Part shown: positions 7,453 through 16,704 of the stretch, in pieces
How positions within the stretch are numbered: the stretch's first letter is position 1
Layout: each line of letters starts with the position of its first letter
Assembly: GCF_023016005.1 (NCBI RefSeq)
Contig: NZ_JALKAZ010000001.1
Location: forward strand, 434,001 to 498,000
DNA: 64,000 nt
Origin: Erythrobacter sp. F6033
GTDB lineage: Bacteria > Pseudomonadota > Alphaproteobacteria > Sphingomonadales > Sphingomonadaceae
Reading direction: 5' to 3'
Position numbers and translations under genes: made by a program
Notes under the pieces: generated by a model
Seen by the model: only the letters and a program-made list of their open reading frames with translations
Told to the model about the DNA's origin: nothing
Databases searched by the model: none

Positions 7453-9903
7453 ATGCCGAAGTCCCCTTCGAACACGTCGTCGTCTTCACCAGATCCCAAG
7501 TCCCCCGTTAATTGGACGGTCGTTGGCAAAGCTGCGGTCGCGGCCTCCGCCTGTATCGCCTTGAGCGCATGCGGCGGCGGAGGCACACCGGGAACACCGA
7601 TTTCGTCGGTCCCGCCACCACCTCCCCCGCCACCGCCACCGCCACCGCCACCGCCGCCGCCTCCCCCTCCTCCCCCGCCGCCGCCACCTCCTCCGGTGAC
7701 GAATATCGATACGGCGGAATTTCGGAGGTCCGACGGTCCGGCATTTCACGGAGCAGATGACGCATGGCGTCAGGGCTTTACCGGCGATGGCGAGATCATC
7801 GCGGTGATCGACACAGGGATTGATAGCGATAGCCCCGAATTCACGGGCCGCATTCATCCTTTGTCGCAAGACGTCGTGAGCAACCGCGGTGTCGACCCAG
7901 AAGATGATCACGGAACGAACGTGGCGCTAGTCGCCGCAGCGGGCCGTGATGGCACCGGAGTGGTAGGCATTGCATTCGAATCCGAAGTGCTCGCGTTGCG
8001 CGGCGACGGGGTTGGAACGTGTGGTACTGATACGCCGGATGACCCAACACTGGGTTGCACATTGGCCGATTCCGATATTGCTCGCGGTATCCGCGTTGCG
8101 ATTGACGCAGGCGCGACCGTAATCAACCTCAGTCTCGGTGGGGGTTCTGCTTCTCAAGGGGTGTTGAGCGCTATTCGAGATGCAACCACTGCAGGTATTG
8201 TAGTGGTTGTAGCCGCAGGAAATGGCGGTGACGGATCTGAACCGGGCATCGATCCCGATCAACCTGATCCTTTTGGCGCGAGTATTCTGCGCGCGGGTAA
8301 CGGCAATGTAATCATTGTTGGCTCTGTCGATGACCAAGGCGAAATCTCCGACTTCAGCAACCGGGCGGGTAATGACGCCGCTTCATACCTCACTGCCTTT
8401 GGTGAGAGAATTTGCTGCGTCTACGACGATGGCGAGCTGTTCATTGAAGAAGTCGACGGACAACGTTTCGTGACTGTTTTCTCCGGCACCAGTTTTGCCG
8501 CTCCGCAAGTTTCCGGCGCAGTTGCTTTGTTGGCCCAGGCATTTCCAAACCTGACCGCGCAAGAGATTGTCGAGATACTTCTCGATACGGCGCGTGATGC
8601 GGGTGATGCAGGAACGGATGCGGTGTTTGGCACCGGCATTCTCGACATTGCCGCAGCGATCGCTCCGTCTGGTGCGACAAGTATTGCAGGCACCAATCAG
8701 ACATTGGCTTTGGCCGACAGTTTTGCCCTTGGTTCTGCGGCAATGGGTGATGCCTTAACCGGAGCAACTCTTAGCACGGTCGTGCTCGACGAATACCAGC
8801 GCGCCTATAACGTTGCTTTGGGTGGCCAGACGCAATCCGCTGCACCAATTCAACGGCTTCGCAGCGCTGTTCAACAGAACGGGTTCACTCGCTCAGCCGG
8901 TGGTGGTGATTTGTCGTTGGCTGTGACTGTTGGCGAAGGAGACCGGGCTGCTGGGCTAGGCTGGTCGAGTGATCTTCAACTGACGCCCGACGAAGCGCTG
9001 GGTGCGCGCGTTTTGGCAGCGCGGGTTGCGGCGCGGATATCGCCTGACCTCCAGCTTGGTTTTGCGATCGCGCAAGGATCGAAAGGCTTGGTTGGCCAAT
9101 TGCAGGGTTCTGATCGCGCAGCATTCGCAATTGCCCCGCAAGCTGGCAATGATAGCGGCTTTCTTGCCAGCAGTGACGTCTCATTTGCCGCACGCCGAGA
9201 GATCGGGCCTTGGGGACTGACGGTTTCAGCCGAAAGCGGGAATGCTTGGCTTGGCGACAATCGCCGCGCCGGAGATGTCGTGTTTGGTGTGCGTGAGCGC
9301 AGGCCAACGTCCACCTTCGGGATCGCGGCGGATCGCAGCTTTGGCGCGCTCGACACAAATGTCGCGCTGACCTGGCTTTCCGAAGAAGAGACGCTGCTGG
9401 GCGGACATTTCAATTCTGCTTTCGGTTTGCGCGGTGCCGATACATTGTTCCTTGATGGCGATGCTGCGTGGCGCTTTGCGCCGAACTGGCGGCTGGGAGC
9501 ATCGGGCAGGGCAGGCTTTACCCGCCCGACCGGAGGTGACTTGCTGGGCAGCGGTTCGCAATTGCAATCGCAGGCGTGGTCGCTTGATCTGACGCGTCGG
9601 AGCACATTCGCAAGCGGTGACGCTATTGGTTTCCGTATGAGCCAGCCATTGCGGGTTAGCGGCGGCGGGCTCAATCTCGATCTGCCAGTCGCCTATGATT
9701 ATGCCACAGAAACACCGATCATTGGCCGCCAGACGCTTTCGCTCTCTCCTGAAGGGCGCGAAATGATGGGCGAGCTCACATGGGGCTCTCCGTTGTTTAT
9801 CGGCTATGCGCGCGCCAGCGTGTTCTACCGTAGCGAGCCTGGCCACGTTGCAAGCGCACCCGACGATATGGGCGCGCTCGTAAGCTTCTCCGCTTCGTTC
9901 TAG
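7453..9903 (+). CDS. S8 (subtilisin-like) serine protease lipoprotein with poly-proline linker and C-terminal barrel-like region
   Basis: 816 residues from the ATG at 7453 (GAGAG upstream); a TTG at 7417 is possible but less likely. The signal ends in Leu-Ser-Ala-Cys at 37-40, then Gly-rich residues and 28 consecutive prolines at residues 54-81. The S8 triad is complete: Asp120 (Val-Ile-Asp-Thr-Gly), His153 (Asp-Asp-His-Gly-Thr), Ser347 (Gly-Thr-Ser-Phe-Ala-Ala-Pro). The last 350 or so residues have alternating hydrophobic strands and end in Ser-Ala-Ser-Phe, like an outer-membrane barrel. Either an autotransporter or a surface lipoprotein is possible; the two signals conflict. Confidence 0.9.
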   Translation: MPKSPSNTSSSSPDPKSPVNWTVVGKAAVAASACIALSACGGGGTPGTPISSVPPPPPPPPPPPPPPPPPPPPPPPPPPPPVTNIDTAEFRRSDGPAFHGADDAWRQGFTGDGEIIAVIDTGIDSDSPEFTGRIHPLSQDVVSNRGVDPEDDHGTNVALVAAAGRDGTGVVGIAFESEVLALRGDGVGTCGTDTPDDPTLGCTLADSDIARGIRVAIDAGATVINLSLGGGSASQGVLSAIRDATTAGIVVVVAAGNGGDGSEPGIDPDQPDPFGASILRAGNGNVIIVGSVDDQGEISDFSNRAGNDAASYLTAFGERICCVYDDGELFIEEVDGQRFVTVFSGTSFAAPQVSGAVALLAQAFPNLTAQEIVEILLDTARDAGDAGTDAVFGTGILDIAAAIAPSGATSIAGTNQTLALADSFALGSAAMGDALTGATLSTVVLDEYQRAYNVALGGQTQSAAPIQRLRSAVQQNGFTRSAGGGDLSLAVTVGEGDRAAGLGWSSDLQLTPDEALGARVLAARVAARISPDLQLGFAIAQGSKGLVGQLQGSDRAAFAIAPQAGNDSGFLASSDVSFAARREIGPWGLTVSAESGNAWLGDNRRAGDVVFGVRERRPTSTFGIAADRSFGALDTNVALTWLSEEETLLGGHFNSAFGLRGADTLFLDGDAAWRFAPNWRLGASGRAGFTRPTGGDLLGSGSQLQSQAWSLDLTRRSTFASGDAIGFRMSQPLRVSGGGLNLDLPVAYDYATETPIIGRQTLSLSPEGREMMGELTWGSPLFIGYARASVFYRSEPGHVASAPDDMGALVSFSASF

Positions 9904-9910
9904 CTCTTGG

Positions 9911-10987
9911 TCAGTCGGGCATTCCGGCGGCGCGGGCAAACTGCGCTGCCCGCTCGACCAATGGAGCCACACGGTCGCTCATCGCTTTGGCGTGCGCTGA
10001 CGACGCCGTGCCATCGATAACCCGCTTCTTGATACCCTGCATAATGCCCGCGAGACGGAACAGATTATACGCGAAGTACCAATCCATCGGCGGCACCGGA
10101 TAGCCGGTGCGTGTGACATAGCGTTCAACCGCCTCTTCGACGGTAGGAATGCCCAGCTCTTCGAGATTGAGACCGAGCAGACCGGCACGGCCATCGTCGG
10201 ACGGCTGGAACCAGTTGAGCATCAGATAGCTGAAATCGGCAATCGGATCACCGAGCGTCGAAAGCTCCCAATCGAGCACCGCAATCACGCGGTTTTCTGT
10301 CTTGTGAAAGATCACATTATCGAGGCGATAATCGCCGTGAACGACGCTGCTTTCGTGCTGCGGCGGGATGGTTTGCGGCAGCCATTCGATCAGCCTTTCC
10401 ATATCCGGCATATGCTCGGTTTCGGAGAGTTTATACTGCTTTGACCAGCGCGAGATTTGCCGCGCGCAATAGTCGGTCGGCTTGCCATAATCGCCCAGAC
10501 CGATTTCATCGGGCTTGTTGAGATGCATGTCGGCAATCGTATCAATCAGGGCGTTGTAAAGCTCGCGGCGTTCAGTCGGAGAGCTGTTCGGCAGCGCGCC
10601 GTTCCAGAGCGAGCGGCCATCGGCCATGCTCATCACGAAAAATTTGGAGCCCAACACTTCGGGGTCTTCACAAAGCCCGTATGTCTTTGGAACCGGAAAG
10701 CCCGTTGGGTACAGGCCTGTCATCGCTTTGTATTCGCGGTCAACCGCGTGTGCGCTTGGCAGCAATTTGCCGAATGGTTGGCGGCGTAGCACATAATTCG
10801 TAGACGGCGTTTCGATCTTGTAGGTCGGGTTCGACTGTCCGCCCTTGAATTTGGTGTAGCTGATCGGGCCTTCGAACCCTTCGACATTGGCTTCAAACCA
10901 TGCCGTCAGCTTGTCCATATCCAGCTTGTCGGCCTCTGGCACTTCAACTGTGCCAACCATTTCCTTGTCGAAATCGATCTCGCTCAT
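9911..10987 (-). CDS. Phosphotransferase family protein (APH fold, ACAD10/11 N-domain or LvaA type)
   Basis: 358 residues from the ATG at 10987. The aminoglycoside-phosphotransferase/choline-kinase fold is shown by Gly-Gly-Gln-Ser-Asn-Pro-Thr-Tyr (nucleotide loop), the catalytic block Val-Val-His-Gly-Asp-Tyr-Arg-Leu-Asp-Asn, and the metal-binding Val-Leu-Asp-Trp-Glu-Leu-Ser-Thr-Leu-Gly-Asp-Pro. This subfamily phosphorylates 4-hydroxyacyl-CoA in LvaA and forms the N-domain of animal ACAD10/11; it is not a drug-resistance enzyme. An ACAD10/11-type dehydrogenase gene lies two genes upstream on the same strand. The substrate is inferred. Confidence 0.85.
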   Translation of the reverse strand: MSEIDFDKEMVGTVEVPEADKLDMDKLTAWFEANVEGFEGPISYTKFKGGQSNPTYKIETPSTNYVLRRQPFGKLLPSAHAVDREYKAMTGLYPTGFPVPKTYGLCEDPEVLGSKFFVMSMADGRSLWNGALPNSSPTERRELYNALIDTIADMHLNKPDEIGLGDYGKPTDYCARQISRWSKQYKLSETEHMPDMERLIEWLPQTIPPQHESSVVHGDYRLDNVIFHKTENRVIAVLDWELSTLGDPIADFSYLMLNWFQPSDDGRAGLLGLNLEELGIPTVEEAVERYVTRTGYPVPPMDWYFAYNLFRLAGIMQGIKKRVIDGTASSAHAKAMSDRVAPLVERAAQFARAAGMPD

Positions 10988-11030
10988 TCTACCTATTCCC
11001 GTCTGTTTTACGCTGCGTGGGTGACACAAA

Positions 11031-11120
11031 CCGGAGCTCCGGAATATGTGACTTTCCACGCGAAACCGTTTTATTACCGCCGCTTATCGCCGCGATCGCC
11101 TGCCAGTTTGTGACTTTCCA
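11031..11120. promoter_or_regulatory. Palindrome and 12-bp direct repeats upstream of the phosphotransferase gene
   Basis: The 218-base gap between the phosphotransferase and the alcohol dehydrogenase holds a perfect 12-bp palindrome (CCGGAGCTCCGG, 11031-11042) and two exact copies of TGTGACTTTCCA at 11047-11058 and 11109-11120, 62 bases apart. Together they could be regulator sites for the phosphotransferase promoter. No protein can be assigned. Confidence 0.35.
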
Positions 11121-11204
11121 TAAAGCGCGCTGATCTTGTTCCAATCGCCGATGACATCGGTTCTACCCAATTCACTGGCTGTAGGACAGGTCAGCTATCG
11201 CGCC

Positions 11205-12293
11205 TTAGTCGAACATCACCACGCTGCGTGCATGGCTGCCGCCGCGCATCTTATCAAAGCCGGCATTCACATCATCGAGGCTGATCCGTTCCGCGATAAT
11301 CGTGTCCAGATCAAGCAGACCGCGCATATAGAAATCGACAAGGCGAGGGAGGTCGACCGGGAAGTGGTTCATCCCCATGATCGCGCCCATCAGCTTCTTA
11401 CCGCCCAGCAGGTCCATCGCGCCAAGGCCGACTTTGCAATCCAGCGGCATCATGCCGAGGATCACAGCCGTTCCGCCGCGCCGTAGACTAGCGACCGCGA
11501 GGTCGGCAGACGCCTGACGTCCGACCGCTTCGATACCCCAATCGACACCGCCGCCGGAAATGGCGATGATTTGCTTTGCCGCATCATCCGCCAAAGCATC
11601 GACCGTATGGGTCGCGCCGAGGGTTTCAGCGAGCGCACGCTTTTCCGGAAGCGGGTCGGCGGCAATCACCTTGCCAGCGCCAGCGATCTTGGCCGCGTTA
11701 ATAGCCGCAAGGCCAACCCCGCCGCATCCGACGACGAGCACTGTCTCGCCCGGTGTCACAGCGCAGGCATTGAAGATCGTGCCAGCGCCCGTTGTAACAG
11801 CGCAGCCGATAACGGCGGCACGGTCCAGCGGCATGTCTTTGTCGATTGCGACGCAGGCATTTTCATGGATCAGCATCTGCTCTGACAAAGCCGACAGGTT
11901 CAGCATCTGGTTAAGCGGATCACCGCCTGCCAGTGTTAGACGCGGCGCATCCGTCTTGCCGCGGCGGGTTGCCCCGCCAAGGCACAGCGCCATACGGCCT
12001 GTGACACAGAATTCGCAGGTTCCGCAGAACGCGCTCAGGCAGGAGACGACATGATCGCCCGGCTTCACCGTTTTCACTTCTGATCCCACCGCGCGCACCA
12101 CTCCCGCCGCTTCGTGGCCGGGAACGGCTGGAAGCGCGTGGGGGTAATGCCCGTCAATAAAGTGCAGGTCAGAATGACACAGGCCGCAGGCCTTTGTGTC
12201 GATCAGAACCTCGTGCGGCATGGGATCGGCGAGTTCAATCTCGCCGATCTCAAGGCCTTCACCCGGTGTTTTCAGAATTGCTGCTTTCGCCAT
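11205..12293 (-). CDS. Zinc-dependent alcohol dehydrogenase (class III/AdhC-like MDR)
   Basis: 362 residues. The catalytic zinc site is Cys-Gly-Leu-Cys-His-Ser-Asp with Gly-His-Glu downstream. The structural zinc loop has four cysteines within Cys-Gly-Thr-Cys-Glu-Phe-Cys and a following Cys. The NAD(H) fold is Val-Val-Gly-Cys-Gly-Gly-Val-Gly-Leu. It oxidises an alcohol or reduces an aldehyde with NAD. AGGAG precedes the ATG. It lies 29 bases downstream of the acyl-CoA dehydrogenase gene, so the two are one transcript and it probably works on an alcohol of the same pathway. Confidence 0.9.
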   Translation of the reverse strand: MAKAAILKTPGEGLEIGEIELADPMPHEVLIDTKACGLCHSDLHFIDGHYPHALPAVPGHEAAGVVRAVGSEVKTVKPGDHVVSCLSAFCGTCEFCVTGRMALCLGGATRRGKTDAPRLTLAGGDPLNQMLNLSALSEQMLIHENACVAIDKDMPLDRAAVIGCAVTTGAGTIFNACAVTPGETVLVVGCGGVGLAAINAAKIAGAGKVIAADPLPEKRALAETLGATHTVDALADDAAKQIIAISGGGVDWGIEAVGRQASADLAVASLRRGGTAVILGMMPLDCKVGLGAMDLLGGKKLMGAIMGMNHFPVDLPRLVDFYMRGLLDLDTIIAERISLDDVNAGFDKMRGGSHARSVVMFD

Positions 12294-12322
12294 GTCAGGC
12301 CTCTCCTCCTAAGGCGCGCAGC

Positions 12323-13660
12323 TTAGCGCGTTGCGCCCATATCGCCCGAGCTCATGCTGCCGCTATCGTTGCTGGCACGGCCGCTATCGCCGCGAAGGGC
12401 ATTGGCTGTTGGACCGGCTTCCGGAACGTGCTTGCCGAATTCCATGCGGGCAATAGAGCGCGCGTGAACTTCATCCGGGCCGTCCGCAAGACGCAGAGTA
12501 CGCTGGTGAGCGTAGGCATTGGCGAGGCCATAATCGTTCGACACGCCGCCGCCGCCATGCGCCTGAATCGCATCATCAATGATTTTCAGAGCCATGTTCG
12601 GCGCCTGAACCTTGATCATCGCAATTTCCTGCTTAGCCGATTTGTTGCCGACCTTGTCCATCATATCTGCCGCTTTCAGACAGAGCAGACGGGTCATGTC
12701 GATATCGATGCGGGCCCGAGCGACGCGCTCTTCCCAGACCGAATGCTTGTAGATCGGCTTGCCGAAAGCTTCGCGTTCTTGAAGACGTTTGCACATCTTC
12801 GCCAGCGCTTCTTCGGCAACGCCGATGGTGCGCATGCAGTGATGAATACGGCCTGGGCCGAGGCGCCCTTGAGCGATCTCGAAACCACGACCTTCGCCCA
12901 GCAGCATGTTGGTTACCGGGACGCGGACGTCCTTCATTTCGACTTCCATATGGCCGTGCGGCGCATCGTCATATCCGAACACCGGCAGGTGGCGGATGAT
13001 GTTCACGCCCGGTGCGTCGTTCGGCATGAGCAGCATAGACTGCTGAGCATGGCGGCCCGCGGTCGGATCGGTCTTGCCCATCACGATGGAGACTTTGCAA
13101 CGCGGATCGCCAAGACCCGAAGACCACCATTTGCGGCCATTGATGACATATTCATCGCCGTCGCGCTCAATCCGGGTTTCGATATTGGTCGCGTCGGATG
13201 AAGCGGTGAATGGCTCGGTCATCAGGAAGGCAGAGCGAATTTCGCCGTTCATGATCGGGCGCAGCCACTGTTCCTTTTGCTCGATCGTGCCGTAGCGGTG
13301 GAACACTTCCATATTGCCGGTGTCGGGCGCGGAGCAGTTGAACACTTCCGATGCCCAGCCGATGCGGCCCATTTCTTCGGCACACAAAGCGTATTCGAGA
13401 TTGGTCAGGCCGGGGCCTTCAAACTCGAAGGTCTCTTCGACGTGGTGGTGGCCATCATTGCGCGGCGGCATAAAGAGGTTCCAGATACCCGCTTCTTTCG
13501 CGAGCTTCTTTTTGTCCTCGATGATCTGGATCACTTTCCAGCGATCACCCGCCATGTCCTGCTCTTTGTAAACGTCCATGTTCGGGCGAACATGCGTTTC
13601 GATGAAATCGCGTACGCGATCGCGCCAATAGACCTGACGTTCGGTTGGTTGAAAATCCAT
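12323..13660 (-). CDS. Acyl-CoA dehydrogenase, ACAD10/11 (LvaC-like) subgroup
   Basis: 445 residues from the ATG at 13660, with GAGAGAGG upstream. The FAD-binding middle region is Phe-Leu-Met-Thr-Glu-Pro-x-x-x-Ser-Ser-Asp-Ala-Thr-Asn. The C-terminal helix domain contains Ala-His-Gly-Gly-Gly-Gly-Val-Ser and [11 protein letters not shown]. The Asp-Gly-Pro-Asp-Glu-Val-His block, in place of the Tyr-Glu-Gly-Thr of ordinary acyl-CoA dehydrogenases, is characteristic of the ACAD10/11 group. With the phosphotransferase at 9911 it may handle 4-hydroxyacyl-CoA. Confidence 0.88.
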   Translation of the reverse strand: MDFQPTERQVYWRDRVRDFIETHVRPNMDVYKEQDMAGDRWKVIQIIEDKKKLAKEAGIWNLFMPPRNDGHHHVEETFEFEGPGLTNLEYALCAEEMGRIGWASEVFNCSAPDTGNMEVFHRYGTIEQKEQWLRPIMNGEIRSAFLMTEPFTASSDATNIETRIERDGDEYVINGRKWWSSGLGDPRCKVSIVMGKTDPTAGRHAQQSMLLMPNDAPGVNIIRHLPVFGYDDAPHGHMEVEMKDVRVPVTNMLLGEGRGFEIAQGRLGPGRIHHCMRTIGVAEEALAKMCKRLQEREAFGKPIYKHSVWEERVARARIDIDMTRLLCLKAADMMDKVGNKSAKQEIAMIKVQAPNMALKIIDDAIQAHGGGGVSNDYGLANAYAHQRTLRLADGPDEVHARSIARMEFGKHVPEAGPTANALRGDSGRASNDSGSMSSGDMGATR

Positions 13661-13756
13661 GGGGGTTTTCCTCTCTAGTCTCTTTTTGAAATCGAATCTG
13701 TTGCGAGTGACCGTGGCACTTCGCGCAGGCTGCGCCAAGTTCTCATTTTGCTTAAA

Positions 13757-15208
13757 TCATTCGGCTGGCTTCGATGCCATCGCGGCAATTCGCGCTTCGT
13801 GATCTTCGCGGGTGATCGGGAAGCGACCCAACCAGTACCCCGCAATCAACATCAGAACGGCGGTGGTCACTGCGTAGAGTATGATCAAATTGTCGATCAC
13901 GGCAGGAGCGACCGTTTCCGGGGTAACGTCGGATGTAAACGAGGCGAGGCTTAGGAATTGCCCGCTCAAAAAGATGCCAACGCCAGTGGCGCACTTTTGA
14001 ACCAGCCAATTGCCTGAATAGAACGCTCCTTCGGCCCGTACGCCTGTGCGTTCGAGGTGCGCTTCCACGATCTCTGCGATCATCGAGGATGCCGACACCA
14101 TCACCACAATTCCCAGCGCATTGCCGACGATCAGTAGTACGAATATCAGCCCCAAGGACGACAGAGAGCCCGGTTCCGGCCAGAAACCCAGCAGCAGCGC
14201 CGAATACGGCAACAGCACCAGAATCGTGCTCGCCACCGCCCCGATCGCGGCGCTCTTGGGCTTGCCAAAGCGATTGTGCATCGGACCCACGATGTTGAAC
14301 ATCAGGACGACAGATAGGAACAGAATCAGCGGATAGATGCTAAGGCCGGTCACGCTGTCTGGAAGGCCGGGCAGCGGTGTTGCGTCGAGCCGCCAGACGA
14401 AGACGTTGAGATAGTTCGACAGTGAAAAGTTGAGCCCCTGGCTGATATAGGCGGCGAGTCCGCCCGCAGCGAAGAACAGGAAAGCCTTCTCGCTGAATGC
14501 TTCGAAAATCTCGGAGAAGCATGCCTTGATCGAAAAGGGCGCAGGTTTGTTAAGCGGAAGATTGGCAACCAGCTTGTGCTGGCCCAGTGCCGATCCCATC
14601 ACAGATATAACCATCAATATCGCGCCGATAATTCCGAACGGAATGTAGCCTGACTGATCGAGCAGCCCACTTTCTCCGGTGAACAGGAAGCCATAGCCGA
14701 TGATCATCATCAGAATGCCGCCCAGCCAGCCCGAAAGGTATCGGAACCGGAACAAGGTTGTGCGCTCGACATAGTCGGACGTGATCTCTGGTAGCAGAGA
14801 TATCGAAGGCACTTCACAGGCGGACAAAAGCAGCCGCACCACGACACAAATGCCAAACAAGCCCCAGAAAGTTGGCGCTTCACCGCCCGGCGGAGACCAC
14901 AACAGCACCCACGCGAATGCCAGCGGGATGGGGGCCACATAAAGCCACGGAAGTCGGCGTCCCCACCGCGTGTAAGTGCGGTCTGACAGGTTGCCGATGA
15001 TCGGGTCGACAAAGGCATCGACCAGCAAAGCGAGCAGCAATGCGAGACTGACAAGGCCCGCATCCATGCCCAAAACCTGGCTATAGAAAAACAACAGGAA
15101 AAACGAAAATCCGGTGTCTTTCACACCGAATGCAACCGCGCCAAAGCCGTGGATCAGCTTTAGCCGCAACGGCAATTTGCCTTGAACAAGGCTCATGCGC
15201 GGCACCAT
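13757..15208 (-). CDS. MFS transporter of the glycoside-pentoside-hexuronide (GPH) type
   Basis: About 483 residues with 12 predicted membrane helices. The GPH signature follows helix 2: Asp-Ala-Phe-Val-Asp-Pro-Ile-Ile-Gly-Asn-Leu-Ser-Asp and then Arg-Trp-Gly-Arg-Arg. These carriers use cation symport to import sugars or other organic solutes. Two starts are possible (15208 and 15196) and neither has a clear ribosome binding site. It lies 96 bases upstream of the acyl-CoA dehydrogenase gene on the same strand, so it may import the substrate of this catabolic cluster. Confidence 0.82.
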   Translation of the reverse strand: MVPRMSLVQGKLPLRLKLIHGFGAVAFGVKDTGFSFFLLFFYSQVLGMDAGLVSLALLLALLVDAFVDPIIGNLSDRTYTRWGRRLPWLYVAPIPLAFAWVLLWSPPGGEAPTFWGLFGICVVVRLLLSACEVPSISLLPEITSDYVERTTLFRFRYLSGWLGGILMMIIGYGFLFTGESGLLDQSGYIPFGIIGAILMVISVMGSALGQHKLVANLPLNKPAPFSIKACFSEIFEAFSEKAFLFFAAGGLAAYISQGLNFSLSNYLNVFVWRLDATPLPGLPDSVTGLSIYPLILFLSVVLMFNIVGPMHNRFGKPKSAAIGAVASTILVLLPYSALLLGFWPEPGSLSSLGLIFVLLIVGNALGIVVMVSASSMIAEIVEAHLERTGVRAEGAFYSGNWLVQKCATGVGIFLSGQFLSLASFTSDVTPETVAPAVIDNLIILYAVTTAVLMLIAGYWLGRFPITREDHEARIAAMASKPAE

Positions 15209-15376
15209 TTTTGCGCCACAGCGCTTCCGAATCCCGTCACATTTCTCTCCCAAATGTTTGGCCGCGAACCTAAGGACACTGGCCACCGCGTCAATCCATA
15301 GCGAAATGAAACCGTTCTGACGCTACGGCATCCCTGCTCCGCAGAATTCCGCAATCTCTTGGCTTGCGGCGAGCCC

Positions 15377-15392
15377 CGTTATTCCCATAACG
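15377..15392. promoter_or_regulatory. Palindromic candidate operator upstream of the forward acyl-CoA dehydrogenase operon
   Basis: CGTTAT-TCCC-ATAACG is a perfect 6-bp inverted repeat with a 4-base spacer, 38 bases before the start codon at 15431 and in the divergent gap with the MFS gene. TetR-family regulators of fatty-acid genes often use such sites, but no regulator gene is nearby. Confidence 0.4.
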
Positions 15393-15430
15393 TAAGCGTC
15401 AATTGGGATTACACAGAGGAGAGTCGGCAT

Positions 15431-16621
15431 ATGTCCGATCTGGAAGCATTCCGCGAAGAAACCCGCAGCTGGCTGGAGGCGAACTGCCCCGCCGAAATGC
15501 GCGAGCCTGTTCGCGATGAGGAAGACATCTATTGGGGCGGCCGCCGCGCAACTTTCAAAAACGATGCGCAGAAAGCATGGTTCGAAGCCTGCGTCGCCAA
15601 AGGCTACACTGTTCCGGCTTGGCCGAAAGAATATGGCGGCGCGGGTCTCTCACCAGCCGAGGCCAAGGTGCTGCGTCAGGAAATGACCCGCATCAAGGCG
15701 CGCATTCCATTGAGCTCATTCGGCATCTGGATGCTCGGCCCAGCGCTCCTGCATTTCGGCACCGAAGAGCAGAAAAAGCACTTCCTCGGTCAGATCGCCC
15801 GCGGTGAAATCCGCTGGTGTCAGGGCTATTCGGAGCCGGGCAGCGGCTCCGATCTTGTGAGCTTGCAAACCTATGGCGAAGACAAAGGCGATCACTGGGT
15901 TGTCAACGGTCAGAAGGTCTGGACATCCTATGCCGACCAAGCGGACTGGATTTTCTGCCTCGTCCGCACAGACAAAGAGAACAAGTATAAGGGCATCACC
16001 TTCATGCTGTTCGACACGGCGAGCGAAGGCTGCTCGACCAAGCCGATCAAACTGATCAGCGGCAATTCCCCGTTCTGCGAAACTTTCATGGAAGATGTGA
16101 AGGTGCCAAAGTCATATGGTGAGGGCATCCCTGCCTATGTCGGTGAAATCAATCGCGGCTGGGACGTTGCGAAATATCTGCTGGGCCATGAGCGCGAGAT
16201 GATTTCCGGCGCGGATGGCGGCAATACTGGCACCGTCGGTTCGGCCATGTCGCGCCACGTTGCCAAAGGCGGCGATGAGCTGGATCCGGTGCTGCGCGCC
16301 GAACTCGCCATGTTTGATGTCGATGCTCTGGCATACGGTGCGATGGGTGAGAAATTCCTCGACGAGATCAAGGTTGGCAAGGCGCATCCCGCTCAGCCGA
16401 ATATGATGAAATATGCCGGCACCGAGCTGAACAAGCGCCGTCACGAGCTGATGATGTCGGCTGGCGGTTCGCGCAGTCTCGAATGGGAAAGCGAAGAAAC
16501 CAGCGGCGGCAAGCCATCGCGCAACTGGCTGCGGACCAAGGCAAACTCGATCGAAGGCGGCACGTCGGAAGTCATGCTGAACGTGATTTCCAAGCGCATT
16601 CTCGATCTGCCGGGCTCCTAA
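15431..16621 (+). CDS. Acyl-CoA dehydrogenase, subunit with catalytic Glu
   Basis: 396 residues from the ATG at 15431, which has GAGGAGAG upstream. The flavin region has Gly-Tyr-Ser-Glu-Pro-Gly-Ser-Gly-Ser-Asp and Val-Asn-Gly-Gln-Lys-Val-Trp-Thr-Ser. Near the C-terminus, Ser-Ile-Glu-Gly-Gly-Thr-Ser-Glu-Val carries the glutamate in the place of the catalytic base. It introduces a double bond into an acyl-CoA with FAD. A second acyl-CoA dehydrogenase follows after 83 bases, and the pair resembles two-subunit enzymes that act on bulky or steroid-like CoA thioesters. Confidence 0.9.
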   Translation: MSDLEAFREETRSWLEANCPAEMREPVRDEEDIYWGGRRATFKNDAQKAWFEACVAKGYTVPAWPKEYGGAGLSPAEAKVLRQEMTRIKARIPLSSFGIWMLGPALLHFGTEEQKKHFLGQIARGEIRWCQGYSEPGSGSDLVSLQTYGEDKGDHWVVNGQKVWTSYADQADWIFCLVRTDKENKYKGITFMLFDTASEGCSTKPIKLISGNSPFCETFMEDVKVPKSYGEGIPAYVGEINRGWDVAKYLLGHEREMISGADGGNTGTVGSAMSRHVAKGGDELDPVLRAELAMFDVDALAYGAMGEKFLDEIKVGKAHPAQPNMMKYAGTELNKRRHELMMSAGGSRSLEWESEETSGGKPSRNWLRTKANSIEGGTSEVMLNVISKRILDLPGS

Positions 16622-16704
16622 GCCGCGACACCATTTCAGCAGGGTCGCCCCGCGCAAACGAGGGCGGCCCGCTCCTACGAATTCCGGAAGAGGACCAAGG
16701 GAAT

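Noticed and set aside
7486..7911. Arg/Trp-rich reverse-strand frames opposite the poly-proline tract
   Set aside because: They are produced by the CCN repeats read on the other strand; no ribosome site or family sequence.
9911..10987. Aminoglycoside resistance phosphotransferase
   Set aside because: The fold is shared, but the sequence blocks and neighbours fit the ACAD10/11 or LvaA group of acyl-CoA kinases.
16483..16704. N-terminal extension of the second forward acyl-CoA dehydrogenase
   Set aside because: The extension overlaps the end of the preceding dehydrogenase in a different frame and has no family sequence; CAAGGG stands before the ATG at 16705.
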